From contig NZ_LT629777.1 in assembly GCF_900105475.1 (NCBI RefSeq), positions 4,836,001-4,900,000 of the forward strand: a stretch of DNA of 64,000 bases, read 5' to 3'. The position numbers and the translations under genes are program-made. Shown here one piece after another: positions 54,737-64,000 of the stretch (position 1 is its first letter; each line of letters starts with the position of its first letter). The notes under the pieces were generated by a model that saw only the letters and a list, made by a program, of their open reading frames with translations, made no database searches and was not told the DNA's origin. The stretch comes from Pseudomonas asplenii. GTDB lineage: Bacteria > Pseudomonadota > Gammaproteobacteria > Pseudomonadales > Pseudomonadaceae.

Positions 54737-55759
54737 TCACCCGCCCGTCTCGCTCGAATGATCTGTTGACTCTGATGCATCCACTGCCTGCTCTAGTGCT
54801 TGCCGGAGAGTGGCATTCTCGGCTTCCACTGCCCCTATCTGTTGCTGCAGCGCGGTGACAGTGGTGGTGCTTGCCATCAGGGCCTGGCGCAATGCTTCAG
54901 TGTCCTGCTTCTGATCAAGCAGTTGTTCCTTGAGCGCTTCCTGAGCACCTTCCGCTCGCGCCAGCGCCACCTGGGTAACCTGAGCATCTGAGGTCATGCG
55001 TTGGACAGTGTCCGTCAGGTCGGCGGACTTCCTGGCATGCTGCCTGGCCTCACCCAGCAGGCGCTCGTTATCTCGATTGAGCCGAGTTGACTCGTCCTGC
55101 TTGACCGAAACTGTCTCCTGCAGCTTGCGCTGTTCAACCTGCAGTTGGTGAAGCTGTGCCTCGTGGCGACGCAGCTCCTGATCGCGCTGCTCCTTCACCG
55201 ACTCACGGTAATGCTCCAGAGCGTTGCGGTTATGAAGCAGTTTTTCTTCGAGGGATTGGATCTGGGCGTCCCGCTCGCCTAGGCGAACCTTGAGGTCTGC
55301 GCATTGCTGGGATAGGCCGGCGTTGCGTGCAAGTTCAGCTTGTAGCGAAGCATGAGTGGTCTTGAGCTCCTCAGCTTGGATCGCCAGTGCGGAAGCCTGC
55401 GCCTCATGACAGCGCTGAAGTTCTGCCAGCTCGTTCTCAAGGGTTTCTGTGCGGGCGGCCAACTGTTTGCGCTCATGCTCGAACTCTGCCCGTGCCTCAA
55501 GAAAGACCTGATTACCCTCCTCCTGCACCTGATCCAACAAGTTCTCGACCACCCCGCGCAGTGCACCGCTCATGCGATCACGCGTGGTTGCGTCTGGCCC
55601 GGGCGTTTCCAGCTGTTTCAGGTAACGAGCAATCGTGGTCTTGGAGCCTGTATTTCCAATCTCGACCCGCACCGCATCAATGCTGGGGTACACACCACGC
55701 ATCAGCAGGCTGTTCCGCGCTTTCTGCACCACTGCCAGGTTAACGCCGCCACGGGCCAT
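54737..55759 (-). CDS. KfrA-like DNA-binding coiled-coil protein
   Basis: This 340-residue protein has an N-terminal KfrA_N-type DNA-binding domain (residues 1-60: NLAVVQKARNSLLMRGVYPS ... GSKTTIARYLKQLE). A very long alpha-helical coiled coil (about 75-325), rich in Q, E, L and R, follows. KfrA proteins of IncP plasmids bind their own promoter and help plasmid maintenance. Chromosomal versions often stand next to a tyrosine recombinase, as here. The gene is divergent from the integrase at 55954, and a large palindrome lies in the gap just upstream of it, a good candidate for autoregulation. Confidence 0.85.
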   Translation of the reverse strand: MARGGVNLAVVQKARNSLLMRGVYPSIDAVRVEIGNTGSKTTIARYLKQLETPGPDATTRDRMSGALRGVVENLLDQVQEEGNQVFLEARAEFEHERKQLAARTETLENELAELQRCHEAQASALAIQAEELKTTHASLQAELARNAGLSQQCADLKVRLGERDAQIQSLEEKLLHNRNALEHYRESVKEQRDQELRRHEAQLHQLQVEQRKLQETVSVKQDESTRLNRDNERLLGEARQHARKSADLTDTVQRMTSDAQVTQVALARAEGAQEALKEQLLDQKQDTEALRQALMASTTTVTALQQQIGAVEAENATLRQALEQAVDASESTDHSSETGG

Positions 55760-55774
55760 ACGCCCTCCGTACTA

Positions 55775-55816
55775 TTTCGTGTCATATCACATGTCATGTA
55801 ATTACATGATACGAAA
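55775..55816. promoter_or_regulatory. Palindromic operator candidate between kfrA-like gene and integrase
   Basis: A perfect 16-bp palindrome TCATGTAATTACATGA (55794-55809) sits inside a wider symmetric pattern, with TTTCGT at 55775-55780 and ACGAAA at 55811-55816. It begins 16 bases upstream of the KfrA-like start and is 138 bases before the integrase. KfrA proteins bind palindromes at their own promoter, so this is the likely control site for both divergent genes. Confidence 0.65.
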
Positions 55817-55953
55817 ATGCTTGAACGTGCAGCTAAGAAGCCGACAACTGGTATGAAGTAATGCAGAGTTATGGCTTCTCAGTTCGGTAGAATCGGTTTT
55901 TAGTACACCCAGGCAGTACGAATGCCAAATTCCCTCGATCTGGAGGCCATCAC

Positions 55954-56904
55954 ATGGGCAAAGCCGATCTGTACCTGAAGGCTGGAGCCCGGGAGAACAC
56001 TCGGAAAAGCTACCGAGCAGCCATTGAGCATTTCGAGATGGACTGGGGTGGCTACCTGCCTACCACGGGTGACGGCATCGTCCGCTACCTGGCCAACTAC
56101 GCCGGGCATCACTCGATCAATACACTCAAGCAGCGGCTCGCGGCGCTATCCCAATGGCACATCACTCAAGGCTTTCCAGATCCAACGAAGACGCCAGACG
56201 TCCGACGGGTGCTCAAAGGTATTCGAGCTGTCCATCCAGCCAAGACAAAGCAAGCTGCCCCTCTTCAGTTGAGCCAGCTGCAGCAAGTTGTGGGCTGGCT
56301 AGATACCGAAGCAAATGGCGCTCACCATCGAGGCGATCACAAGTGTGAGGTTCGGCACAGGAGATCAATCGCCCTGGTCTTGATCGGGTTCTGGCGTGGC
56401 TTCCGAGGTGACGAGCTCGCTCGTCTAGAGATCGAGCACACCCACGCGGTGTCTGGGGAAGGCATTTCATTCTTTCTTCCGTACACCAAGAGCGATCGCG
56501 AGCATCAGGGTGCGACCTATCACACGCCGGCGCTTAAGATGCTCTGCCCTGTGGAGGCATACATCAATTGGATCACCATTGCTGGCCTGGCCAGTGGGCC
56601 GGTGTTCAGGGGGATCGATCGCTGGGGCAATCTTTCAACCGAGGGAATCAATCCTCATAGCCTGATTCCGATGTTGCGCAGGATCCTTGCAGAGGCGGGT
56701 TTACCTGCTGCCATGTACAGCAGCCATTCCCTTCGGAGAGGCTTCGCAACATGGGCGACGGCGAATGGGTGGGACATCAAAGCGCTGATGACCTACGTGG
56801 GGTGGAAGGATATGCAGTCGGCGCTGCGCTACATCGACGCGAGCGCTTCCTTTGCGGGACTGGCGGTGGGGAAACGTGGATCTGAGCTGCAGATTGGCCG
56901 GTAG
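55954..56904 (+). CDS. Tyrosine recombinase (island integrase)
   Basis: This 316-residue integrase has an N-terminal SAM-like domain (ARENTRKSYRAAIEHFEMDW) and a full catalytic domain. Visible are the box I Arg (GFWRGFRGDELARLEIEH), HSLRRGFATWA (His and Arg), the GW of MTYVGWKDMQSA, and the Tyr nucleophile in ALRYIDASASF. All catalytic residues are seen. It has no DUF4102 arm domain, unlike the integrase at 9021. It is divergent from the KfrA-like gene and lies at the edge of the defence gene block, so it is the probable mobility gene of that block. Confidence 0.9.
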   Translation: MGKADLYLKAGARENTRKSYRAAIEHFEMDWGGYLPTTGDGIVRYLANYAGHHSINTLKQRLAALSQWHITQGFPDPTKTPDVRRVLKGIRAVHPAKTKQAAPLQLSQLQQVVGWLDTEANGAHHRGDHKCEVRHRRSIALVLIGFWRGFRGDELARLEIEHTHAVSGEGISFFLPYTKSDREHQGATYHTPALKMLCPVEAYINWITIAGLASGPVFRGIDRWGNLSTEGINPHSLIPMLRRILAEAGLPAAMYSSHSLRRGFATWATANGWDIKALMTYVGWKDMQSALRYIDASASFAGLAVGKRGSELQIGR

Positions 56905-56926
56905 GATTGCTGCCGAAACCCAGAAG

Positions 56927-57044
56927 TGCGGATTCCATAACCATCCGGACACCCATTCCACCGACATCCGGACACTGATTCCACTCTGATCCGGACACTC
57001 ATTCCACGAGCATCCGGACACCGATTCCACGGCCATCCGGACAC
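56927..57044. repeat. Five 23-bp direct repeats at the IS21 left end
   Basis: The unit NNATTCCACNNNCATCCGGACAC occurs five times head to tail, with spacing of 23 bases. The first copy is part of the terminal inverted repeat. These are the multiple transposase-binding sites of IS21-type ends. Five copies is more than the two or three in IS21 itself. Confidence 0.9.
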
Positions 57045-57113
57045 TTTCAGGCAGGCAGCAACGCAGGATTATTCCCTACCATCGATCTCTTTTATCGAAG
57101 CGAAGAGGTCGTC

Positions 57114-58643
57114 GTGGAGCGTTTATCCATGCGTAAAATCCGAGAGGTACTACGCCTAAAGTTCGACGCCGGCCTGTCCGTGCGCAAGATCGCCGCCAGC
57201 TTATCCATTGGCCATTCGAGTGCAGGGGATTACCTCTGCCGGTTTGCCGCCAGTGGGCTTCAGTGGCCCCTCGATATTTCTGACGCGGAGTTGAATCGAC
57301 GGCTGTTTCCCCCCGCAGTGCCGGTGCCCACCGACCAGCGCCCGATGCCCGACTGGGCGTGGGTACACGCCGAGTTGCGCCGTCCCGGCGTAACCCTGGC
57401 GCTGCTCTGGCAGGAATATCGACTCGCTCAACCACAGGGCTTCCAGTACAGCTGGTTCTGCGAGCACTACCGCCTCTGGGCCGCCAAGGTCGATGTGGTC
57501 ATGCGCCAGGAACACCGTGCTGGCGAAAAGCTCTTCGTCGATTACGCCGGCCAGACCGTGCCAGTCATTGACTGTCGAACCGGTGAGATCCGCCAAGCGC
57601 AGATCTTCGTCGCCGTGCTTGGCGCCTCCAGCTACACCTTTGCCGAGGCCACTTGGTCGCAAAAGCTGCCAGACTGGCTGGGCTCCCACGTGCGCTGCTT
57701 CACTTTTCTCGGCGGCTCATCGCAGATCCTGGTGCCGGACAATCTGCGCAGTGGCGTCACCAAAGCGCATCGTTACGAGCCCGATATCAATCCCAGTTAC
57801 CGCGACTTAGCCGAACATTACGGCGTGGCCGTGCTGCCTGCTCGATCCCGCAAGCCTCGGGACAAAGCCAAGGTCGAAGTCGGCGTCCAAGTCGTCGAAC
57901 GCTGGATCCTGGCGGTGCTGCGCAACCGCCAGTTTTTCTCGCTCGGTGAGCTCAATACCGCCATCGCACTGCTGCTGGATCGCATCAATCACAAGCCCTT
58001 CAAAAAGCTGCCCGGCTCACGCCGATCAGCCTTCGAGGCCATCGACCAACCGGCGCTCCAAGGGCTGCCGGAACACCCCTACGTCTACGCCGAATGGAAA
58101 AAGGTACGCGTCCATATCGACTACCACGTCGAGGTCGATGGCCACTTCTACTCGGTGCCATACCCGTTGGTGAATCACCAACTCGAAGTGAGACTCACCG
58201 CCCAGACCGTCGAGTGCTTCCACGCCAACCAACGTGTGGCCAGCCATCTGCGCTCGCCACATAAAGGCCGCCACACCACCCAGATCGAGCACATGCCCAA
58301 GAGCCACCGCGAACATGCCGAGTGGACGCCGCAACGGCTGATCCGCTGGGCCGAGCAGACAGGGCCGAACACCGCTGGCGTTATCGCCTACATCCTCGAA
58401 CGCCGAATCCATCCGCAGCACGGCTTCCGCGCCTGCCTGGGCATCCTGCGCCTGAGCAAACAGCACGGCGAAGCGCGGCTGGAAGCCGCGTGCCAGCGTG
58501 CGCTGGCACTGGGTGCATGTAGCTACAAAAGCCTCGAATCGATACTGCGCCAAGGACTGGAACGGCTACCGCTGGCCCAGCAAAACCTGCCGCTGCTGCC
58601 CGACGAGCACATCAACCTGCGTGGCCCGGGCTACTACCACTGA
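57114..58643 (+). CDS. istA: IS21-family transposase IstA
   Basis: This 509-residue transposase has an N-terminal helix-turn-helix (MRKIREVLRLKFDAGLSVRK), then an rve/DDE core. The core shows LFVDYAGQTVPVIDCRTGE (first Asp), VPDNLRSGVTKAHRYEP (second Asp) and DKAKVEVGVQVVERWIL (Glu). The C-terminal beta domain (YHVEVDGHFYSVPYPLVNHQ) is typical of IstA. A GTG at 57114 has AAGAGG upstream; the ATG at 57129 is an alternative. IstB follows after 20 bases. Confidence 0.95.
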   Translation: MERLSMRKIREVLRLKFDAGLSVRKIAASLSIGHSSAGDYLCRFAASGLQWPLDISDAELNRRLFPPAVPVPTDQRPMPDWAWVHAELRRPGVTLALLWQEYRLAQPQGFQYSWFCEHYRLWAAKVDVVMRQEHRAGEKLFVDYAGQTVPVIDCRTGEIRQAQIFVAVLGASSYTFAEATWSQKLPDWLGSHVRCFTFLGGSSQILVPDNLRSGVTKAHRYEPDINPSYRDLAEHYGVAVLPARSRKPRDKAKVEVGVQVVERWILAVLRNRQFFSLGELNTAIALLLDRINHKPFKKLPGSRRSAFEAIDQPALQGLPEHPYVYAEWKKVRVHIDYHVEVDGHFYSVPYPLVNHQLEVRLTAQTVECFHANQRVASHLRSPHKGRHTTQIEHMPKSHREHAEWTPQRLIRWAEQTGPNTAGVIAYILERRIHPQHGFRACLGILRLSKQHGEARLEAACQRALALGACSYKSLESILRQGLERLPLAQQNLPLLPDEHINLRGPGYYH

Positions 58644-58663
58644 CCTGAGAAAGGAGCTTCGAA

Positions 58664-59419
58664 ATGCTACCGAATCCAACGCTCGACAAGCTACAAACCC
58701 TGCGCCTGCACGGCATGATCAAGGCGCTGGGCGAACAACACGCAACGCCTGACATCAACGATCTCAGCTTCGACGAACGCCTCGGCCTGATGGTCGACCG
58801 CGAGCTGACCGAGCGCGAAGATGCACGCCTGACGACTCGCCTCAAAGCCGCACGACTGCGCCATAACGCCTGCCTGGAAGACATCGATTACCGCAGCCCG
58901 CGCGGGCTGGACAAGGCGCTGATCCTGCAACTGGGCAGCGGCCAGTGGCTGCGCGACGGCCTGAACCTGATCATCGGCGGCCCAACCGGCGTAGGCAAAA
59001 CCTGGCTCGCCTGCGCGCTGGCCCATAAGGCCTGCCGCGATGGCTACAGCGTGCGCTACCTGCGCCTGCCGCGCCTGATGGAAGAACTGGGCCTGGCCCA
59101 CGGCGACGGGCGCTTCGCCAAACTGATGGCCGGCTACGCCAAGACTGACCTGCTGATCCTGGACGACTGGGGCTTGGCACCGTTTACTGCAGCGCAACGC
59201 CGCGACATGCTCGAACTGCTGGACGACCGCTACGGCAACCGCTCGACGCTGGTGACCAGCCAGATGCCGGTGGACAAATGGCATGCGCTGATCGGCGATC
59301 CGACCTTGGGCGACGCGATCCTCGACCGGCTGGTGCATAACGCTTATCGGATCGAACTGAAGGGCGAATCGATGCGCAGGCGCGCAACGAAATTGACGGC
59401 GGCAGTGGCTTCAGACTAA
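58664..59419 (+). CDS. istB: IS21-family helper ATPase IstB
   Basis: This 251-residue AAA+ ATPase related to DnaC has Walker A in GGPTGVGKTWLACALAHKA (near residue 105) and Walker B in DLLILDDWGLAPF. LVTSQMPVDKWHALIGDPTL and a terminal RIELKGESMRRR arginine region follow. It assembles on target DNA and activates IstA. AAGGAG lies upstream of the ATG. Both genes are intact, so the element is probably still active. Confidence 0.95.
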   Translation: MLPNPTLDKLQTLRLHGMIKALGEQHATPDINDLSFDERLGLMVDRELTEREDARLTTRLKAARLRHNACLEDIDYRSPRGLDKALILQLGSGQWLRDGLNLIIGGPTGVGKTWLACALAHKACRDGYSVRYLRLPRLMEELGLAHGDGRFAKLMAGYAKTDLLILDDWGLAPFTAAQRRDMLELLDDRYGNRSTLVTSQMPVDKWHALIGDPTLGDAILDRLVHNAYRIELKGESMRRRATKLTAAVASD

Positions 59420-59452
59420 CAATGCAAACCTGCGTCGCTGCGCTCCGACTGC

Positions 59453-59523
59453 CTGTCCGAATGAGCGTGGAACGGGTGTCCGGATGTTGGTGGGCTGAGT
59501 GTCCGGATGGCGTGGAATCCGCA
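59453..59523. repeat. Terminal repeats at the IS21 right end
   Basis: Three copies of the complement of the left-end unit (GTGTCCGGATG-type) lie in tandem, about 23 bases apart. The outermost ends at 59523 and the innermost (CTGTCCGAATG) is degenerate. They are the inverted counterparts of the five left-end units. Confidence 0.85.
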
Positions 59524-59562
59524 CCCAGAAGCACATCCCACCCTGAAAGAGTTTGAGCCCGT

Positions 59563-59730
59563 TCAGACAGGTACTACGGCGCCGCTGCCTGAAAAGTGGC
59601 CGGTTACGTTGGCCATGAACACTTCCAGCTGTGCGGCAGTAGCTTCTGGAGACCATCCCGCGAGATGAGGAGTGATCAGCAGGTTGTCGAAACCTAGCAG
59701 TGCCTCTGGCTTGGTTGGCTGGATAGCAGT
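59563..59730 (-). pseudogene. C-terminal fragment of a 2-hydroxyacid dehydrogenase
   Basis: The last 55 or so codons of a D-2-hydroxyacid dehydrogenase are present: KPEALLGFDNLLITPHLAGW (with the catalytic His of TPH), then SPEATAAQLEVFMANVTGHF and a normal stop. Upstream of about 59712 the similarity ends, and the continuing frame (to 59844) looks unrelated. It is a truncated gene end, left by an insertion or by recombination at the gene's 3' end. Confidence 0.75.
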
Positions 59731-60131
59731 CATGATTTTCCTCATCTTGGCATTATTTATTGAGGTAGTTGCCTGTCGGCTGTTGCGCTCTAGCTCAACG
59801 ACATCAGGGCGTTGGGAGCCTTGGCGCTTGTAGCTCGAGAACATGATTTCAGCTAAAGAAACTCGCGTTCACGGGTCAACGCACATTATCGGTTATCTGT
59901 TTTTCGCTAGGTGGAAAAACACTGTGTCCTAGGCGGAATGCCCGACCATGTGATTTAGCCATCTGGGCGGAATTTCTGACCTTCGTTGATAAGAAATGCA
60001 TCAGGTCAAAGGGTGATCATGAGCCCTGAAGCCAAGGGGGCTTTCGCCCCCAGCCCCATGCTCCTACATGCCGAGATGCTCTCTAGGGGCACGACCTCAG
60101 TTTTCCAGTTCTGGAAGGCAAGGTTTAACGT

Positions 60132-60962
60132 TTAGGGCCAAACATGTCTCATTGGGCCTTGCATGGATTGGCGGAAACCCTCGAATCGGTCAATAGCCGC
60201 GCGCTCTTGCATGTGCGAGCGGCAGTAAAAGACGGTGTGGGTAAACACATCCATGTCCGAATGGCTGTCGGCGATTTCCGCAAAGCAGGATATCTGGAAC
60301 AGAACGCCATCCAGCCGCCCGTCCTTGAGTCGAGCATCTACAAAGCGCTGGTGTTCTTTGTAGAGGCTCTCCAAACATGGGTGGATCATCTGCCTGAGCC
60401 GGGCCTCAGACTGAACTTGAATAGGCTGAGGGATCAGGAGATGCGGCTCAAGATTGAATGCAATGCACCCATGCCCCCTTTCGACGACCTGATCACAGCC
60501 CGCGCGTATTTGGCCCTCAAAATTTTTGATGGAGTTGATGGTTTTGCACGCGACGTAATAGTCACCGAAAGGCGCGCTAACTACGACATCTGGCTCCCCT
60601 AGACGCCCTACCAGCTGGCGGTGGCGCACATACTGGAGCATCTCAAGCTCGAACACTGCATCCTTCCCGGGAGAGTGCATCAGCGAAGCAGGGTCTAGCG
60701 GGTTACTGGCGATGCGCCGCAACGGCTCCCGAAGCTCAGGTTCGTGCTGGCAAGCCTCGATGGCCAACAACACTCGCTGCGCACGACCAAGCTCAATTGA
60801 GGGCCCGGTTGACGCGATACATTCGGCTTCAGAGGCAAGCTTCAAGGCCTTCGCAAAATCCGTTTGGGGGCGGATTTTTACATCCAGGCGGGCGCAAACT
60901 GCTCGCACGGTCTCGGCCAATTTCGGCATGTCTACATAACGGAGGAAGGTTTCGGGCTGCAT
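60132..60962 (-). CDS. Hypothetical protein, possible PD-(D/E)XK-fold domain
   Basis: This 276-residue protein is intact and unrecognised. The N-terminal 90 residues are helical. The middle (KDAVFELEMLQYVRHRQLVG, GEPDVVVSAPFGDYYVACKT, FEGQIRAGCDQVVER) has the order of a restriction-endonuclease-like core. It has an upstream Glu, then PD, then a strand ending ACK where ExK would be expected. The Glu of that motif is Ala, so it may be inactive or a variant. It stands alone among broken genes beyond the IS21 element. Confidence 0.55.
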   Translation of the reverse strand: MQPETFLRYVDMPKLAETVRAVCARLDVKIRPQTDFAKALKLASEAECIASTGPSIELGRAQRVLLAIEACQHEPELREPLRRIASNPLDPASLMHSPGKDAVFELEMLQYVRHRQLVGRLGEPDVVVSAPFGDYYVACKTINSIKNFEGQIRAGCDQVVERGHGCIAFNLEPHLLIPQPIQVQSEARLRQMIHPCLESLYKEHQRFVDARLKDGRLDGVLFQISCFAEIADSHSDMDVFTHTVFYCRSHMQERAAIDRFEGFRQSMQGPMRHVWP

Positions 60963-61016
60963 GATTCGTTCGAGGTTCCAGGAGGCTTGATAATGGGGCT
61001 GCGAGCCTTCCCTGGA

Positions 61017-62263
<1,247 letters not shown>

Positions 62264-62363
62264 GTAAGCGTACGGCGAACTCACCTTCCGAACTCCAGCA
62301 TTAAGGGCGATGGTGTCCGCGTATTTTTAAGCGGACGCAATCACCCTTATCGCCAGGATTTTC

Positions 62364-62684
62364 ATGCGCCAACGAAGCTCTTATCCGAAACCGTTCAAAG
62401 CCCAGGTCGTTCAGGAATGCCTGCAACCTGGGGCAACCGTGTCGAGTGTTGCCATCAGCCACGGCATCAATGCCAATGTCATCCGCAAATGGATGCCGCT
62501 CTATCGAGACCAGCCTGCAGCGACTTCACTACCGGCATTCGTTCCGCTAAAAGCCGCACCTAAACGGCCAGCCGAAGCGTCAGTGATCATCGAGTTGCCC
62601 ATGGCCGGCCAAGTGATCACAGTGAAATGGCCAACCTCAGATCCCGAGGGCTGCGCGCAATTTATACGGGCTGTGGCCCAATGA
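62364..62684 (+). CDS. tnpA: IS66-family accessory protein TnpA
   Basis: This 106-residue protein has an N-terminal helix-turn-helix (MRQRSSYPKPFKAQVVQECL ... ISHGINANVIRKWM), as in IS66 TnpA/OrfA. A loose middle and a short C-terminal conserved part (GQVITVKWPTSDPEGCAQFI) follow. It is needed with TnpB and TnpC for transposition. Its stop overlaps the tnpB start (ATGA). Confidence 0.92.
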   Translation: MRQRSSYPKPFKAQVVQECLQPGATVSSVAISHGINANVIRKWMPLYRDQPAATSLPAFVPLKAAPKRPAEASVIIELPMAGQVITVKWPTSDPEGCAQFIRAVAQ

Positions 62685-63016
62685 TCCGCATCAATGCGAT
62701 CTGGCTGGCCACCGAGCCGATGGATATGCGCGCCGGTACCGAAACCGCATTAGCCCGGGTGATAGCGGTGTTCGGTGCGGCGAAGCCGCACTGCGCTTAT
62801 CTGTTCACCAATCGCCGGGCTAACCGGATGAAGGTGCTGGTGCATGATGGTGTGGGCGTCTGGCTTGCCGCGCGGCGCCTGAATCAAGGCAAGTTTCACT
62901 GGCCCGGCATTCGCCACGGCTGCGAGGTCGAACTCGACAGCGAACAACTCCAGGCGTTGGTACTGGGTTTGCCGTGGCAGCGAGTCGGCGCGGGTGGCGT
63001 GATCAGCATGCTGTAA
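62681..63016 (+). CDS. tnpB: IS66-family accessory protein TnpB
   Basis: This 111-residue protein starts MIRINAIWLATEPMDMRAGT and contains AYLFTNRRANRMKVLVHDGV and RRLNQGKFHWPG, which identify the IS66 Orf2/TnpB family. The ATG at 62681 overlaps the tnpA stop. The exact biochemical role in transposition is unknown. Confidence 0.94.
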   Translation: MIRINAIWLATEPMDMRAGTETALARVIAVFGAAKPHCAYLFTNRRANRMKVLVHDGVGVWLAARRLNQGKFHWPGIRHGCEVELDSEQLQALVLGLPWQRVGAGGVISML

Positions 63017-63079
63017 TCGCCGGCCATTTGACCGGTCTGCTTATCGTCGTTTCGGGCCTGCTCTGGCACAATCGGTGGC

Positions 63080-64000
63080 ATGACTTTCTCGCCCAACCTC
63101 GACCAGATGACCCCGGAACAGCTTCGTGCCTTGGCGGCACAGGCGTTGCAGTTGCAGTCCCAAGTCGAGGCGATGAGCAGAAAGATCCAGAACGATGAAA
63201 CCATCATCGAGCAGCTCACTTACGAAATTGCCCTGCTCAAACGCCACAAGTTTGCCAAGCGCAGCGAGCAAATCAGTCCGGCGCAAGGCAGCTTGCTGGA
63301 TGACCTGCTCGATACAGACCTTGAAGCTATCGAGGCAGAGCTGAAACAGCTCCTCCCAGCTTCGTCACAGGCCGAGCCACGGCAATCCCCCAAACGTGCG
63401 CCATTGCCACCGCAGTTTCCACGCACGGTGATTCGTCACGAACCGGAAAACACTCAGTGCGCTTGTGGCTGCCAACTTCAACGCATCGGCGAAGACGTTA
63501 GCGAGAAGCTGGATTACACGCCAGGCGTGTTTACCGTCGAGCAGCATGTACGTGGTAAATGGGCCTGCCGTCAGTGCGAAACACTGATCCAAGCGCCGGT
63601 GCCAGCGCAGGTTATCGACAAAGGTATCCCGACCGCAGGCTTGCTGGCCCACGTAATGGTGGCCAAGTTTGCCGATCACTTGCCGCTGTACCGGCAGGAG
63701 AAAATTTTTGGCCGCGCCGGGCTGGCAATCGCTCGCTCGACCTTGGCCCAGTGGGTCGGACAAACCGGTGTGCGGCTCCAGCCGCTTGTCGATGCACTGC
63801 GTGAAGCCGTGCTGAACCAAGGTGTGATTCACGCTGATGAAACACCGGTGCAAATGCTTGCGCCGGGTGAGAAGAAAACCCACCGAGCCTATGTCTGGGC
63901 CTACAGCACGACGCCGTTTTCGGCGCTCAAAGCTGTGGTTTACGATTTCAGCCCAAGCCGTGCAGGCGAACATGCGCGCAACTTCCTGGGCGACTGGAAC
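63080..64000 (+). CDS. tnpC: IS66-family transposase TnpC (partial, runs off window)
   Basis: The frame is open from the ATG at 63080 to the window end (307 codons). It starts MTFSPNLDQMTPEQLRALAA, with a leucine-zipper helix, LKRHKFAKRSEQIS, and a zinc-finger-like CACGCQLQRIGED. The DDE_Tnp_IS66 core follows (AGLLAHVMVAKFADHLPLYR, VIHADETPVQML with the first catalytic Asp). The rest of the catalytic domain is beyond 64000. Confidence 0.93.
   Translation, partial: MTFSPNLDQMTPEQLRALAAQALQLQSQVEAMSRKIQNDETIIEQLTYEIALLKRHKFAKRSEQISPAQGSLLDDLLDTDLEAIEAELKQLLPASSQAEPRQSPKRAPLPPQFPRTVIRHEPENTQCACGCQLQRIGEDVSEKLDYTPGVFTVEQHVRGKWACRQCETLIQAPVPAQVIDKGIPTAGLLAHVMVAKFADHLPLYRQEKIFGRAGLAIARSTLAQWVGQTGVRLQPLVDALREAVLNQGVIHADETPVQMLAPGEKKTHRAYVWAYSTTPFSALKAVVYDFSPSRAGEHARNFLGDWN

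Larger units (their letters stand above)
56927..59523 (+). mobile_element. IS21-family insertion sequence with 8-bp target duplication
   Basis: This complete 2597-base element starts TGCGGATTCC and ends GGAATCCGCA. It is flanked on both sides by CCCAGAAG (56919-56926 and 59524-59531), an exact 8-bp target-site duplication. It carries istA and istB, and multiple terminal repeats at both ends as in IS21. The insertion point is 22 bases after the integrase stop. The intact duplication shows that the element arrived by transposition and has not been rearranged since. Confidence 0.96.
62264..64000 (+). mobile_element. IS66-family element, left part (continues past window)
   Basis: The left terminal repeat GTAAGCGTACGGCGAACT begins at 62264. 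An internal hairpin (GTCCGC/GCGGAC, around 62316) is followed by the standard IS66 gene order tnpA, tnpB, tnpC. The right end and target duplication lie outside the window. A decayed relative of this left end is at 47163. The insertion interrupts a nucleotidyltransferase gene. Confidence 0.93.

Overview
This window most likely comes from a Pseudomonas chromosome, probably of the P. fluorescens lineage. The core part is GC-rich with strongly GC3-biased codons. It carries genes typical of the genus: a mexS/mexT-type pair, a three-gene pntAA-pntAB-pntB transhydrogenase, a FAN1-type nuclease beside an XPD-like helicase, and DUF1652 and YdcH small proteins. I saw no rRNA, tRNA or CRISPR array. All assignments come from reading the sequence; no database search was run.

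Layout, left part (1-33.4 kb, mostly core). A pirin and WrbA quinone-reductase pair is followed by a complete IS3-family element (1627-2867) and the proton-translocating transhydrogenase operon. Next is an AT-richer insert with a chemoreceptor (6495-8603) and a P4-type integrase (9021-10301). The integrase sits directly behind mexT, where P. aeruginosa has the mexEF-oprN efflux operon. mexT and mexS are divergent. A PP-loop ATPase, a MocR-like regulator that has lost its PLP lysine, a FAN1-like nuclease and an Fe-S helicase then run in one direction. They converge on a dxs-idi isoprenoid precursor pair on the other strand. Housekeeping and envelope genes follow: DUF3142 lipoprotein, repeat-rich exported protein, YdcH, purine nucleoside permease family, secreted esterase, PAS-LuxR regulator, DUF1652, ClC channel, lipoprotein and a solute-binding protein.

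Layout, right part (33.4-64 kb, accessory). This is an island of defence-like and mobile genes with more mixed codon use. It holds a zinc-metallopeptidase-like protein and a degenerate tyrosine-recombinase-like protein. A YaaW-family/coiled-coil membrane protein pair and two orphan proteins follow. Then come a 1492-residue sacsin/HSP90-type ATPase with a C-terminal DUF3883 domain, an XRE regulator, a stand-alone MbcA/ParS-type antitoxin, a near-perfect 63-bp inverted repeat, a HEPN-motif protein, a CoiA-like nuclease, a zinc-ribbon RES-domain protein and a complete Gabija system (gajA-gajB). The island is closed by a KfrA-like protein and a divergent, catalytically intact tyrosine recombinase.

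Beyond the recombinase lie an IS21-family element with an 8-bp target duplication, gene debris (2-hydroxyacid dehydrogenase tail, LysR pseudogene, nucleotidyltransferase fragment), one intact unknown protein, and the left part of an IS66-family element. That element cuts the nucleotidyltransferase and runs off the window. A decayed second IS66 left end lies inside the island at 47163. The best candidates for undescribed biology are the YaaW/coiled-coil pair, the sacsin-DUF3883 protein with its neighbours, the HEPN, CoiA and RES block, and the PP-loop/PLP-less MocR pair.
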